17,188 nt of DNA from Actinomycetes bacterium (lineage in GTDB: Bacteria > Actinomycetota > Actinomycetes > Streptosporangiales > Streptosporangiaceae). Within the stretch, counting starts at the first letter, position 1, and every line of letters begins with the position of its first letter. Position numbers and translations under genes: made by a program. Below the pieces are notes generated by a model, which did not search any database, was not told where the DNA came from, and saw only the letters and a program-made list of their open reading frames with translations. Location: NCBI GenBank assembly GCA_025964635.1, contig JAOPYP010000143.1, forward strand, positions 1-17,188. Reading direction: 5' to 3'. Shown here piece after piece: positions 7,412 to 13,314 of this stretch.

Positions 7412-8263
7412 CTATGCGACGGCCGGCGTGGTGCTCTTGACGGCTGCGTGCCCGGCCCAGAAGTCAGTAACGAGGGCAGCAAGTTCGGTGGGACATTCCA
7501 GCGAGGGGAGGGCGCGTGATCCCGTGAGGACCGCCGAGCGGGCATCCTTCATCGCGGCCGTGGTCTCGGCGCACTCAGCGGGACTCCACTCACCCCGGTC
7601 GTCGGTGGCAATCATCAGGGTGGGGCAGCTGACGCGTGCGGTGGCCCAGGCCAGGTCCGTCCGGTTGAGGACGGCGGAATGGACAGTCCGCGCGATGGCC
7701 GCCCGGTTGGCCCGGGACATGGGGGCAACGAGCGCGTCGACGGCCTCGGGGTCAGTGCGGCGCGTGAGATCGGTGAGCATCCCGTCGAGCAGTCCTTGGC
7801 GTACGGGCCCGCGCATCCCGATGGTGCGGTAGACGGGCAGCAGCATTCTCACTTGCCGCCGCATCGACGGGCTCGCTGCCCGGATGGGCGTGCTGACCGT
7901 GATCAGGCTGCGTACCAGTTCTGGTCGGGTTGCGGCCAGTTGCAACCCCACGTGGCCACCCCACGCGCTGCCCAGCCAGTCGACGGGACCCGCGGCCAGC
8001 TCGTTCTGAACCTGCGAGATGGCCGCGACGGCTCCCTGCACGCAGCGATCGTTGAACTTGCCCACCACGCGGTCGAGATCTGAGCTCGCCCCGAAGGACC
8101 ACCCGTCGATCAGTACCAGGGTGCGTTTGTGGCGCAGGTCGTCCACCACGCGCTCCCAGCTCCGCGAATCGGTGAACATGCTGGGCCACAGGACGGCTAC
8201 GTGGGGCGGCCCGGGGATGACCCGGGCATCGAGCCAGCCGGGTTCCGTGTCAATGCGCATCAT
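7412..8263 (-). CDS. Alpha/beta-hydrolase-fold protein lacking catalytic Ser and His
   Basis: A 283-residue protein with the layout of an alpha/beta hydrolase: N-terminal strands, nucleophile elbow (about 97-104), helical cap and a C-terminal strand region. The elbow reads GSAWGG (98-103), so Ala100 stands where Ser, Asp or Cys should be in GxSxGG. Near the C-terminus GSRALPSLECP lines up with the usual GxGHxPxLExP and has Ala in place of the catalytic His. It is therefore probably not a serine hydrolase; a binding, sensing or cofactor-free lyase role is possible. I chose the ATG at 8263 (or 8260). The frame is open to 8308, but that longer form would run through the shared operator and into the TetR start. 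It is divergent from that TetR gene and is likely its target. Confidence 0.8.
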   Translation of the reverse strand: MMRIDTEPGWLDARVIPGPPHVAVLWPSMFTDSRSWERVVDDLRHKRTLVLIDGWSFGASSDLDRVVGKFNDRCVQGAVAAISQVQNELAAGPVDWLGSAWGGHVGLQLAATRPELVRSLITVSTPIRAASPSMRRQVRMLLPVYRTIGMRGPVRQGLLDGMLTDLTRRTDPEAVDALVAPMSRANRAAIARTVHSAVLNRTDLAWATARVSCPTLMIATDDRGEWSPAECAETTAAMKDARSAVLTGSRALPSLECPTELAALVTDFWAGHAAVKSTTPAVA

Positions 8264-8267
8264 TTCA

Positions 8268-8284
8268 CTGTACCGAGAGTACAG
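8268..8284. promoter_or_regulatory. Palindromic operator between hydrolase-fold gene and tetR
   Basis: CTGTAC-N5-GTACAG is a perfect 6+6 inverted repeat in the 43-base gap between two divergent starts. Its position and shape fit a TetR-type operator controlling both genes. On the minus strand the repeat overlaps TACAGT, a possible -10 element placed for a leaderless or nearly leaderless hydrolase transcript. Confidence 0.6.
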
Positions 8285-8293
8285 CGAAGTTAC

Positions 8294-8299
8294 TAGACT
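8294..8299 (+). promoter_or_regulatory. Candidate -10 element for a leaderless tetR transcript
   Basis: TAGACT ends 7 bases before the ATG at 8307. This is the spacing expected when transcription begins at the start codon, a common actinomycete arrangement, and no ribosome-binding site is seen before the ATG. The -35 region would fall within the CTGTAC palindrome, consistent with autorepression. Confidence 0.4.
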
Positions 8300-8306
8300 G
8301 GATCGC

Positions 8307-8918
8307 ATGCCCCGTCGCTACGAGTCGTCCGTCCGTGCCGAACAAGCCGGCGAGAACCGCGGCCGGCTCGTCTCCGCGGCCCACGGGCTCTTCCTCCGGC
8401 AAGGCTGGACCATGACGACGATGACTCAGGTCGCTGCCGCGGCAGGTCTCGCCCGCCCCACCGTGTACCTCCACTTCAACACCAAGGTCGATCTGCTGAT
8501 CGCCTGCATCGACACCTCACTGTCCGAAATCCCCGTCCGCGACCGTGCCGACTACCAGGCGATGGGCAACGGCACGCCACCCCAAAGAGCGGCGACCGCA
8601 GCACGCTGGCTGCGAGATGCCTACGAACGGTCCGCCTCTATCCAGCGGGTCCTGGACGACGCTGCGGTCAGCACTCCCGAGGCCGCCCAGGCTCAGACCC
8701 GGATGGAGCAGCGCCGGCATGACGAGTTCGCCTACGCATGCCGTCTCGTACTCGGGGATCGCCTCCCGTCCAACGCTCTCGTGGATGAAGTCTGGGCCCT
8801 CGGCTCGCGCGCGATGTGGTTCAAGCTCGCCGAGCGCGGATGGTCACCAGACGATTGGGAGGCTTGGTTTGTTCGCGTAGTGCTCGACGCCACCCACACA
8901 CACAGCGCCAAGGGCTGA
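8307..8918 (+). CDS. TetR/AcrR-family transcriptional regulator
   Basis: A 203-residue regulator. The N-terminal DNA-binding domain spans about 15-65, with the family pattern of a helix (SAAHGLFLRQGW), the HTH scaffold (TQVAAAAGLARPTVY, 40-54) and the following YLHFNTKVDLL. The C-terminal helical domain would bind a small-molecule ligand. The start at 8307 was chosen because upstream in-frame codons run antisense through the divergent gene and through the operator. It probably represses itself and the hydrolase-fold gene through the palindrome at 8268-8284. The ligand is unknown; a pseudo-hydrolase as partner might bind the same compound. Confidence 0.9.
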   Translation: MPRRYESSVRAEQAGENRGRLVSAAHGLFLRQGWTMTTMTQVAAAAGLARPTVYLHFNTKVDLLIACIDTSLSEIPVRDRADYQAMGNGTPPQRAATAARWLRDAYERSASIQRVLDDAAVSTPEAAQAQTRMEQRRHDEFAYACRLVLGDRLPSNALVDEVWALGSRAMWFKLAERGWSPDDWEAWFVRVVLDATHTHSAKG

Positions 8919-8919
8919 C

Positions 8920-9228
8920 ATGGTGCCGACAGCCTCGAGCCGTCGCCGCTCGCACCGGCACTCCCAGGCCGGCGCGGAAGTCGCGCCGCAGGCCCCCGTC
9001 CCGCACTGGGGCTGGGGCGTGGCCCCGCCCTACCAGCCGTAGGTGATTTTCCTGGGCTTGTTCGCCACCACCGAGACCGACCTGTGCGCCCTGCTCCGCT
9101 CCGGCGCCGGCGACGGCCAGCTCGCCGCCGCCTGGCGCGGCGCCGTCGCCGCCAAGCTTCCCGGCCACGGCATCAACGACCCCGGGTTCCTGCAGCCCGC
9201 CCGGCCCATGTCCGCCATCGGCGGCTGA
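8920..9228 (+). pseudogene. Small hypothetical gene split by an in-frame TAG, or a gene fragment
   Basis: Directly after the TetR stop an ATG (8920) opens a frame of 40 codons, closed by TAG (9040-9042). The same frame continues as a 61-codon ORF from GTG at 9043 to TGA at 9226-9228. The second part has almost only G or C at third positions and looks translated (an Ala/Gly-rich peptide with TETDLCALLRSGAGDG). No ribosome site precedes 9043. I do not recognise the product. Either an ancestral gene was interrupted by the TAG, or only the second part is the tail of a truncated gene. Confidence 0.35.
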
Positions 9229-9241
9229 CCGCCGGCGGTCA
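9226..9241. terminator. Perfect 16-base palindrome between convergent genes
   Basis: TGACCGCCGGCGGTCA is fully self-complementary. Its first three bases are the TGA of the small ORF ending at 9228, and it lies 7 bases from the stop of the convergent PadR gene. It may act as a shared terminator structure or a protein-binding site. With no free loop, a site for a dimeric protein is as likely as a terminator. Confidence 0.35.
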
Positions 9242-9248
9242 CAGCCCG

Positions 9249-9776
9249 CTACGCGTCCAGGGCATCCAGGAACCGCAGCGAGGCCGGCATCTGCTCGCGC
9301 CGCCACGTGATCAAGATGCGCTCCATCCCCTCCGCCGCGCCCAGCCGCTCATCCAGCGCCCCGGCGATCACGGCGAGCTGGTCGCGCTGCGCGCGGACCA
9401 GGTCACTGGCATCGGCGCCCACGCGGTCCAGCAAGGCGAGCTTCACCATGAGCTCCGACCGGACGTCCCAGCCGTGCTCGGCCGGCCGGGCAAGCCAGGC
9501 CCTCACCAGCTGCTGGCCGGCCAGGGTGACCTCGCACAGCTGGCGGACCGGCCCGGTGCTGGAACGCTCCCGCCCGAGCTCGCGGATCAGGCCCAGCCCG
9601 GCCAGCCGCTCCAGGGACCGGTAGACCTGCTGCCGGGCGACGTGCCAGATGGCACCGAGCGCGGAATCGGGGGTCAGCTGGACGGCGATGGCGAAGCCAT
9701 GGGTGGGCTTCTCGGCGGCCACGCACAGCACCAGCCACTCCGCGAGCGACAGCCGCTGTCCGGGGGAATCGCGCAT
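9249..9776 (-). CDS. PadR-family transcriptional regulator
   Basis: A 175-residue protein with an N-terminal winged-helix PadR domain (about 8-85). The first helix LSLAEWLVLCVAAEKPTHGF matches the family pattern L(T/S)xxExxVLxxLAxxPxHGY. It is followed by VYRSLERLAGLGLI, the recognition helix region, and a wing containing RSSTGPVRQLCEVT. The C-terminal half (about 95-170) is helical, as in the dimerisation part of PadR-like proteins. I took the ATG at 9776; a TTG one codon upstream also exists. PadR regulators often control an adjacent transporter or detoxification gene. Upstream here lies only the remnant of a TauE/SafE exporter, so its original partner may be lost. Confidence 0.85.
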   Translation of the reverse strand: MRDSPGQRLSLAEWLVLCVAAEKPTHGFAIAVQLTPDSALGAIWHVARQQVYRSLERLAGLGLIRELGRERSSTGPVRQLCEVTLAGQQLVRAWLARPAEHGWDVRSELMVKLALLDRVGADASDLVRAQRDQLAVIAGALDERLGAAEGMERILITWRREQMPASLRFLDALDA

Positions 9777-9836
9777 CAAGTTCCGAGGCTACGGCCCAGG
9801 CCCGGCCATCCCCAGGATCCCGGCCCGCTGGCCCGG

Positions 9837-9990
9837 TCATACCAACCCGGCCCACAGATAGCGGACGCCAACCAGCACCACCAGGACACCGACGCCCCGG
9901 CGGATGACCAGGTCAGGCAGCCAGGACTACAGCCGCGCCGCAGATACGCGCCTGCCAGCCCGCCGGTGCCCAGTGCGATGCCTGGCGGCT
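9837..9990 (-). pseudogene. C-terminal remnant of a TauE/SafE-family membrane exporter
   Basis: On the minus strand the sequence reads GIALGTGGLAGAYL, and then in another frame LPDLVIRRGVGVLVVLVGVR followed by YLWAGLV and a TGA (9837-9839). Together these match the last two membrane helices of TauE/SafE sulfite/organoacid exporters (a GxGGxxGAYLGARLxxxLP loop, then a final hydrophobic helix). A frameshift separates the two parts, and a TAG stands where a Gln codon would be expected in the loop. Nothing of the first six helices is found upstream. The gene is dead. It lies just downstream of the arsenic operon. Confidence 0.55.
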
Positions 9991-10004
9991 AGTCCGGCGT
10001 CACC

Positions 10005-10035
10005 GACCCGTGCTCTTGCACCGATGAATCGGGTC
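10005..10035 (-). terminator. Candidate hairpin after the ArsM fusion gene
   Basis: GACCCG (10005-10010) pairs with CGGGTC (10030-10035), and the loop holds a second small hairpin GTGC-TCTT-GCAC. It lies directly after the stop of the minus-strand gene ending at 10038. No T run is seen, so this is only a possible terminator. Confidence 0.3.
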
Positions 10036-10037
10036 CG

Positions 10038-11294
10038 TCAGGTCCCGCTGAGGGTGCTGCGGCGTTCGAGGAGAATGACGTCGCGCCAGCGGCCGTGGTG
10101 GCTGCCGATGCGCTGCCGGGTGCCGACGACGCGGAACCCGGCACGCTGGTGGAGCCGGAGGCTGGGGGTGTTTTCGGGGAAGATCCCAGTCTGAATGGTC
10201 CAGATTCCCGCTGTTTCTGCGGAGCTGACGAGCACCTCCAGCAACGCGGCCCCCATGCCCTGGCCCTGCTTATCCGGGTGGACATAGACGGAATGCTCGA
10301 TAACGCCGCGGTACACCGTCCGGGGTGACACGGTGCTGGCGGCAATCCAGCCGAGCACCTCTCCGGTGACAGAGACGGCCACATACCGGTGCAGGGTCAG
10401 TTTCACCTGGTCGAAGTCATCCCAGGTGGGGGCGGTGGTCTCGAAGCTGGCGTCCCCGGTGTCCAGCCCGGCCTGGTAGATGGCGAGCACCTGGTCCGCG
10501 TCGCCCGCTCGCATGGGCCGGATCAGGATCCCGGAAGGTGCGGCGGGCCTGGTGGCCTGGATGATGGCCGAGCGCAGGCCCGGCTCGGCGTCCTGGGTGG
10601 CGGTGATGTGGACGCTGGTGAACCCGCTGGCCAGCAGAAGGCTGCGGTACTCGGCGGCGGTGAGGGTGCCTGTGGTGCAGCCGGTCTGCTGCTCGGCTTC
10701 GGCGCGCTGTGCGGGGTCGAGGCCGTCGTCGGCGATGACGTCGCTGATCCCGAGCCGGCCGCCCGGGCGCAGCACCCGGAACGTTTCGGCCAGGACGCGG
10801 GGCTTGTCGGCGGACAGGTTGATCACGCAGTTGGAGATGACGACATCGGCGTGGCCGTCGGGCAGCGGGATGTCCTCGATGTGGCCGTGCAGGAACTCCG
10901 CGTTGGTCACTCCCGCCTGGGTGGCGTTTTCGCGGGCCAGGGTGATCATGTCCGGGGCGCCGTCCAGGCCGTATGCCTTTCCGCCGGGGACGACGCGTCG
11001 GGCGGACAGCAGCACGTCGATGCCGCCGCCGGAACCGAGGTCCAGCACGGTTTCTCCCGGGCGCAGTTCCGCGACGGCGACGGGGTTGCCGCACCCGAGG
11101 GTGGCCCGCAGCGCGCCCTCGGGCAGTTCGCCGGTGTCGCCGTACCCGGCGGCGCCGAAGCAGCCCGCCGCGAAGGGGCCGGGGTCACAATCGGTGACCC
11201 GCTGCCCGGCGCGCGCGGCGCGGGCCAGGCCCGAGTACCGGGCGGTGACGGCCCGCCGGATCTGCTCATGATCGGGGGGCTGGTCAGCTGTCAT
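10038..11294 (-). CDS. arsM: Arsenite S-adenosylmethionine methyltransferase fused to an ArsN-like GNAT acetyltransferase
   Basis: A 418-residue two-domain protein. Residues 1-250 are an As(III) methyltransferase: SAM motif LDLGSGGGID (84-93), the family segment SNCVINLSADKP (154-165), and the three conserved cysteines Cys68 (GCGNP), Cys156 and Cys206. Two further cysteines are at 36 and 45. ArsM adds methyl groups to arsenite in the cytoplasm. Residues 256-412 are a GNAT domain of the phosphinothricin/arsinothricin acetyltransferase type, with IEHSVYVHP (332-340) and the acetyl-CoA loop QGQGMG (343-348). Known ArsN1 enzymes of that group inactivate the arsenic antibiotic arsinothricin. The ATG has a GGAGG five bases upstream and lies 21 bases after arsR, so the two form an operon. 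The fusion could join arsenic methylation with N-acetylation of an organoarsenical; that is inference. Confidence 0.9.
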   Translation of the reverse strand: MTADQPPDHEQIRRAVTARYSGLARAARAGQRVTDCDPGPFAAGCFGAAGYGDTGELPEGALRATLGCGNPVAVAELRPGETVLDLGSGGGIDVLLSARRVVPGGKAYGLDGAPDMITLARENATQAGVTNAEFLHGHIEDIPLPDGHADVVISNCVINLSADKPRVLAETFRVLRPGGRLGISDVIADDGLDPAQRAEAEQQTGCTTGTLTAAEYRSLLLASGFTSVHITATQDAEPGLRSAIIQATRPAAPSGILIRPMRAGDADQVLAIYQAGLDTGDASFETTAPTWDDFDQVKLTLHRYVAVSVTGEVLGWIAASTVSPRTVYRGVIEHSVYVHPDKQGQGMGAALLEVLVSSAETAGIWTIQTGIFPENTPSLRLHQRAGFRVVGTRQRIGSHHGRWRDVILLERRSTLSGT

Positions 11295-11315
11295 CGATTC
11301 CTCCGCGAGGGCGGG

Positions 11316-11651
11316 TCAGGGGGCGGCGGTCGGCGGGGCGGGTGAGAGGTGTCCCATGACCAGGTCCGCGGCGGTGGGGAAGCACTCCACGCAGTTGTCG
11401 TTGATCCGGTACAGCCGGGCGGTGCCGCGGTCCTCGGCGAGGACGAACCCGACCGCGGCGAGCTGCTTCAGGTGCGCGGACACGGTGGACTGCGCGACGG
11501 GGACGGCCGCGACGATCTGCCCGACGGTCATCGGCTCGCCGCTGCGGGCCAGCAGCGACACGATCTGCACCCGGGTCCCGTCGGCGAGTGCCCTGAACCA
11601 GGACGCGTAGGTCTCGGCGTCAGCGCGGTCGAGCGGCTCTGCGTTATTCAT
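11316..11651 (-). CDS. arsR: ArsR-family arsenic-responsive repressor
   Basis: A 111-residue ArsR/SmtB winged-helix repressor, which releases DNA on metalloid binding. The core is seen as FRALADGTRVQIVSLLA, the recognition helix VAQSTVSAHLKQL, and the wing LAEDRGTARLYRI. After the wing comes NDNCVECFPTAADLVMG, with a Cys-x-x-Cys pair that is the probable As(III) site together with a further thiol or partner residue; other ArsR proteins also use C-terminal cysteines. I chose ATG 11651 over the longer open frame because the longer form would run across the operator-like palindrome and has no family sequence. It is the first gene of arsR-arsM and probably autoregulated. Confidence 0.9.
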   Translation of the reverse strand: MNNAEPLDRADAETYASWFRALADGTRVQIVSLLARSGEPMTVGQIVAAVPVAQSTVSAHLKQLAAVGFVLAEDRGTARLYRINDNCVECFPTAADLVMGHLSPAPPTAAP

Positions 11652-11673
11652 CGTTAATCGACGATAAGCGATG
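11649..11673. promoter_or_regulatory. Imperfect palindrome over the arsR start: probable ArsR operator
   Basis: The 25 bases from CATCG (11649) to CGATG (11673) are symmetric at 20 positions, with an inner ATCG-A-CGAT core. The left end includes the arsR start codon on the minus strand, so a bound repressor would block a leaderless or short-leader transcript. No ribosome site is seen before the ATG. Confidence 0.5.
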
Positions 11674-11745
11674 AAGAGGGCCGACACAATAGCTGCCACC
11701 TGGGAGTCCGCTGCGGCGGTTACCTGGCACGCCAGGCCAGGCGCG

Positions 11746-11913
11746 TCAGGCGGCGGGGTAGCCGATCAGGGCACCGAGGCCGGCCAGTGCCTGACCCCGG
11801 GCCCGGTAGTACACCCAGACACCGCGCTTTTCCCGGTCCAGCAGGCCGCTTTCGTGCAGCACCTTGAGGTGGTGGCTGATGGTCGGCAACCCGGTCACCG
11901 GCGCCGCGCGATC
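11746..11913 (-). pseudogene. C-terminal remnant of a second ArsR-family regulator
   Basis: The minus strand codes for VTGLPTISHHLKVLHESGLL, then a wing with DREKRGVWVYYRA, and ends with a TGA at 11746-11748. This is the recognition helix, wing and last helix of an ArsR-type repressor, about 55 of some 110 residues. The homology stops near 11913, where a plus-strand fragment of another gene begins, so the N-terminal half was lost by rearrangement. No metal-binding cysteine is left. It is a different paralogue from the arsR upstream (different recognition helix and wing). Confidence 0.65.
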
Positions 11914-12071
11914 GTGCGGATCGGTCCCGGCCAGCCCTCCGGGATCAGTCAGTGGCTGGACGGCGCCGCCAGCCCGCTGGCCTGGGTGCCCAAAAACTAG
12001 CCCACGCCGAGCAGGAGGCCTTCCTCAAGGACCTGCTCGAAGCCCAACTCGAATATCACCTGGTGGCATGA
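11914..12071 (+). pseudogene. Frameshifted C-terminal fragment of an unrecognised gene
   Basis: The plus strand has strongly G/C-ending codons from about 11911 to a TAG at 11998-12000 (peptide ending SPLAWVPKN). The next frame then continues as AHAEQEAFLKDLLEAQLEYH to a TGA at 12069-12071. The two parts join if the run of five A (11993-11997) is read as six, so a one-base loss in the run is the likely break. I do not recognise the family. The 5' side abuts the ArsR remnant. Confidence 0.4.
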
Positions 12072-12084
12072 CGTGGATGAGGTT

Positions 12085-12387
12085 ATCGGCACGCACAGCC
12101 CGTGATCAGCATGGTCATCGGCGTAGGCCAGGGTGAGGTGCGGATAGCAGACGCGGGAATGTACCCCGGACGTTCCTGCGGTCACTTCGGTTGCTGCGCT
12201 GGTGGTGACCTGCCACAGGTCCCGCAGCAACGGCCCCGGGGCGGATGGGGCAGACGACGCCGGTGTTCCACGCCTCTGCCCTCCCGGCGGTGACGGCGGA
12301 CGGCGCGATGCCCGCGCAGCGTCCCCGGACCAGGCCGGTGATCTGCCCGATCTCACCTGCGCTGATCTGGGTGACCGGCGCGCGCAC
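12085..12387 (-). pseudogene. Frameshifted fragment of a 2'-5' RNA ligase (LigT-like) family gene
   Basis: The minus strand reads QISAGEIGQITGLVRGRCAG, then TAGRAEAWNTGVVCPIRPG, then after a frame change in the C/G run at about 12233-12241, PLLRDLWQVTTSAATEV and YPHLTLAYADDHADHG. This follows the C-terminal half of actinobacterial 2'-5' RNA ligase family proteins: the EI.-.V strand-helix, the LW..TT..A helix, and the second HxT-like motif seen as PHLTLAYA. These cyclic phosphodiesterase-like proteins have two HxTx motifs; only the second region is left. Both ends are cut where plus-strand fragments begin. Confidence 0.6.
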
Positions 12388-12389
12388 AC

Positions 12390-12680
12390 GTGAAGGCGGG
12401 CGAGCCGGTTGTGCTCGACGTGGCAGTCGAAGTGCCAGCCGGGGCCGGCTCCATCATCGCCGTCGAGTGGGACTTCGACGGCATGGGGACCTGGCCTTAC
12501 GTGCACGACGGCATCGACGGGACCGCATCGGCCGTGCACCTAGCCGTGACGCACACCTACGACCGCGCCGGCACGTATTCCCCGTCCGCCCGGATCACCG
12601 CACACCGCGACGGTGACCTCACCGCGACGTACCGGCGGATCGAGAACCTCGCGCGGGCCCGGGTCGTCGTCAGCGACTGA
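12390..12680 (+). CDS. PKD-like domain, C-terminal fragment of a larger protein
   Basis: A 96-residue frame from GTG 12390 to TGA 12680 with good third-position bias. It has the PKD/beta-sandwich pattern: a Val-rich strand, IIAVEWDFDGMG (where WDFDGDG is the PKD hallmark), then THTYDRAGTYSPSARITAHR, the HxYxxxGxYxxxL signature of PKD domains. PKD domains are extracellular or adhesion modules in larger proteins. There is no signal peptide and no ribosome site, and coding similarity seems to extend a few codons upstream of the GTG to an in-frame TGA. This is probably the tail of a truncated gene. Confidence 0.5.
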   Translation: MKAGEPVVLDVAVEVPAGAGSIIAVEWDFDGMGTWPYVHDGIDGTASAVHLAVTHTYDRAGTYSPSARITAHRDGDLTATYRRIENLARARVVVSD

Positions 12681-12711
12681 ATCCGGTGCGGGCGTGCGCT
12701 GAGCACGGCGG

Positions 12712-13195
12712 TCACTGGTGGTGGCGGGGGGCGGGGATGCCGAGCGCGCCGCATGCGGCAGCCAGTGCCGCCGCGCGGATCTCGGGGTCTTTGTCGTCGA
12801 CCCCGGCGCTCTGCAGAGCGGCGTGGATGGCGCCCAGGGCGGCGCGGGCGCGGGTCAGCTCGGCCTGGCTGGGCGCTTCATGCCCGGTCAGCTGCTGGCG
12901 CAGCTGATCGTAGAGCTGGGGCCACGCAGCCCTGACCTTCGCGCTGTTGGCGGCCGCCGGGTCCTGGGCCAGCACCCGGATCAGCCGCGAATGGGTGATG
13001 ACCAGCTCGGCGTAGCTGGCCAGCAGTTCGCGCCGGGCGGTCACGCTGGTGCGGCCCGACATCCGCAAGGAGCACATCGGTTCCCTGTTCGGCGGAGAGG
13101 GAACGGGCCGCGGCGAGTATCGCGTCGAAGTTCCGGGCCGTGTCGACCCGGTGCGGACGCTGCGCGGCTAGGAGGTCGCTTACTCGTATTGTCAT
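12712..13195 (-). pseudogene. TetR-family regulator gene with the HTH region deleted
   Basis: From ATG 13195 one frame codes for about 46 residues typical of a TetR N-terminus (DTARNFDAILAAARSLSAEQ and the start of helix 2, GTDVLLADV). At about 13047-13058 this breaks, and another frame continues as TARRELLASYAELVITHSRL to the TGA at 12712. This is a TetR C-terminal domain of the type with RVLAQDP and a final GALGIPAP. The part that should hold the recognition helix and the first ligand-domain helices is missing. The remaining halves are out of frame, so no working DNA-binding protein can be made. It lies upstream of the AKR gene's 3' end and may once have controlled the reductase operon. Confidence 0.7.
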
Positions 13196-13314
13196 CCGGC
13201 TTGGTCTCTCCGGCTGTCGTGAATCGTCGCTGCGAGCTGATGGGCCGCGTCGCAAATGTGGGAGATGGCTTCCAACTTAGGGAGCGGCGGCCAGCCGGAG
13301 TCCGTCGTTTCGGA

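Noticed and set aside
7018..7545. Minus-strand open frame of 175 codons near the att site
   Set aside because: Third-position bias is near background and no integrase, excisionase or replication motif is seen.
9031..9048. TAG read-through or recoding in the small ORF
   Set aside because: There is no recoding structure and no homologue known to me to support it; decay or a chance frame is simpler.
10389..11345. Plus-strand open frame of 318 codons
   Set aside because: It is antisense to the ArsM-GNAT fusion, which has full family motifs.
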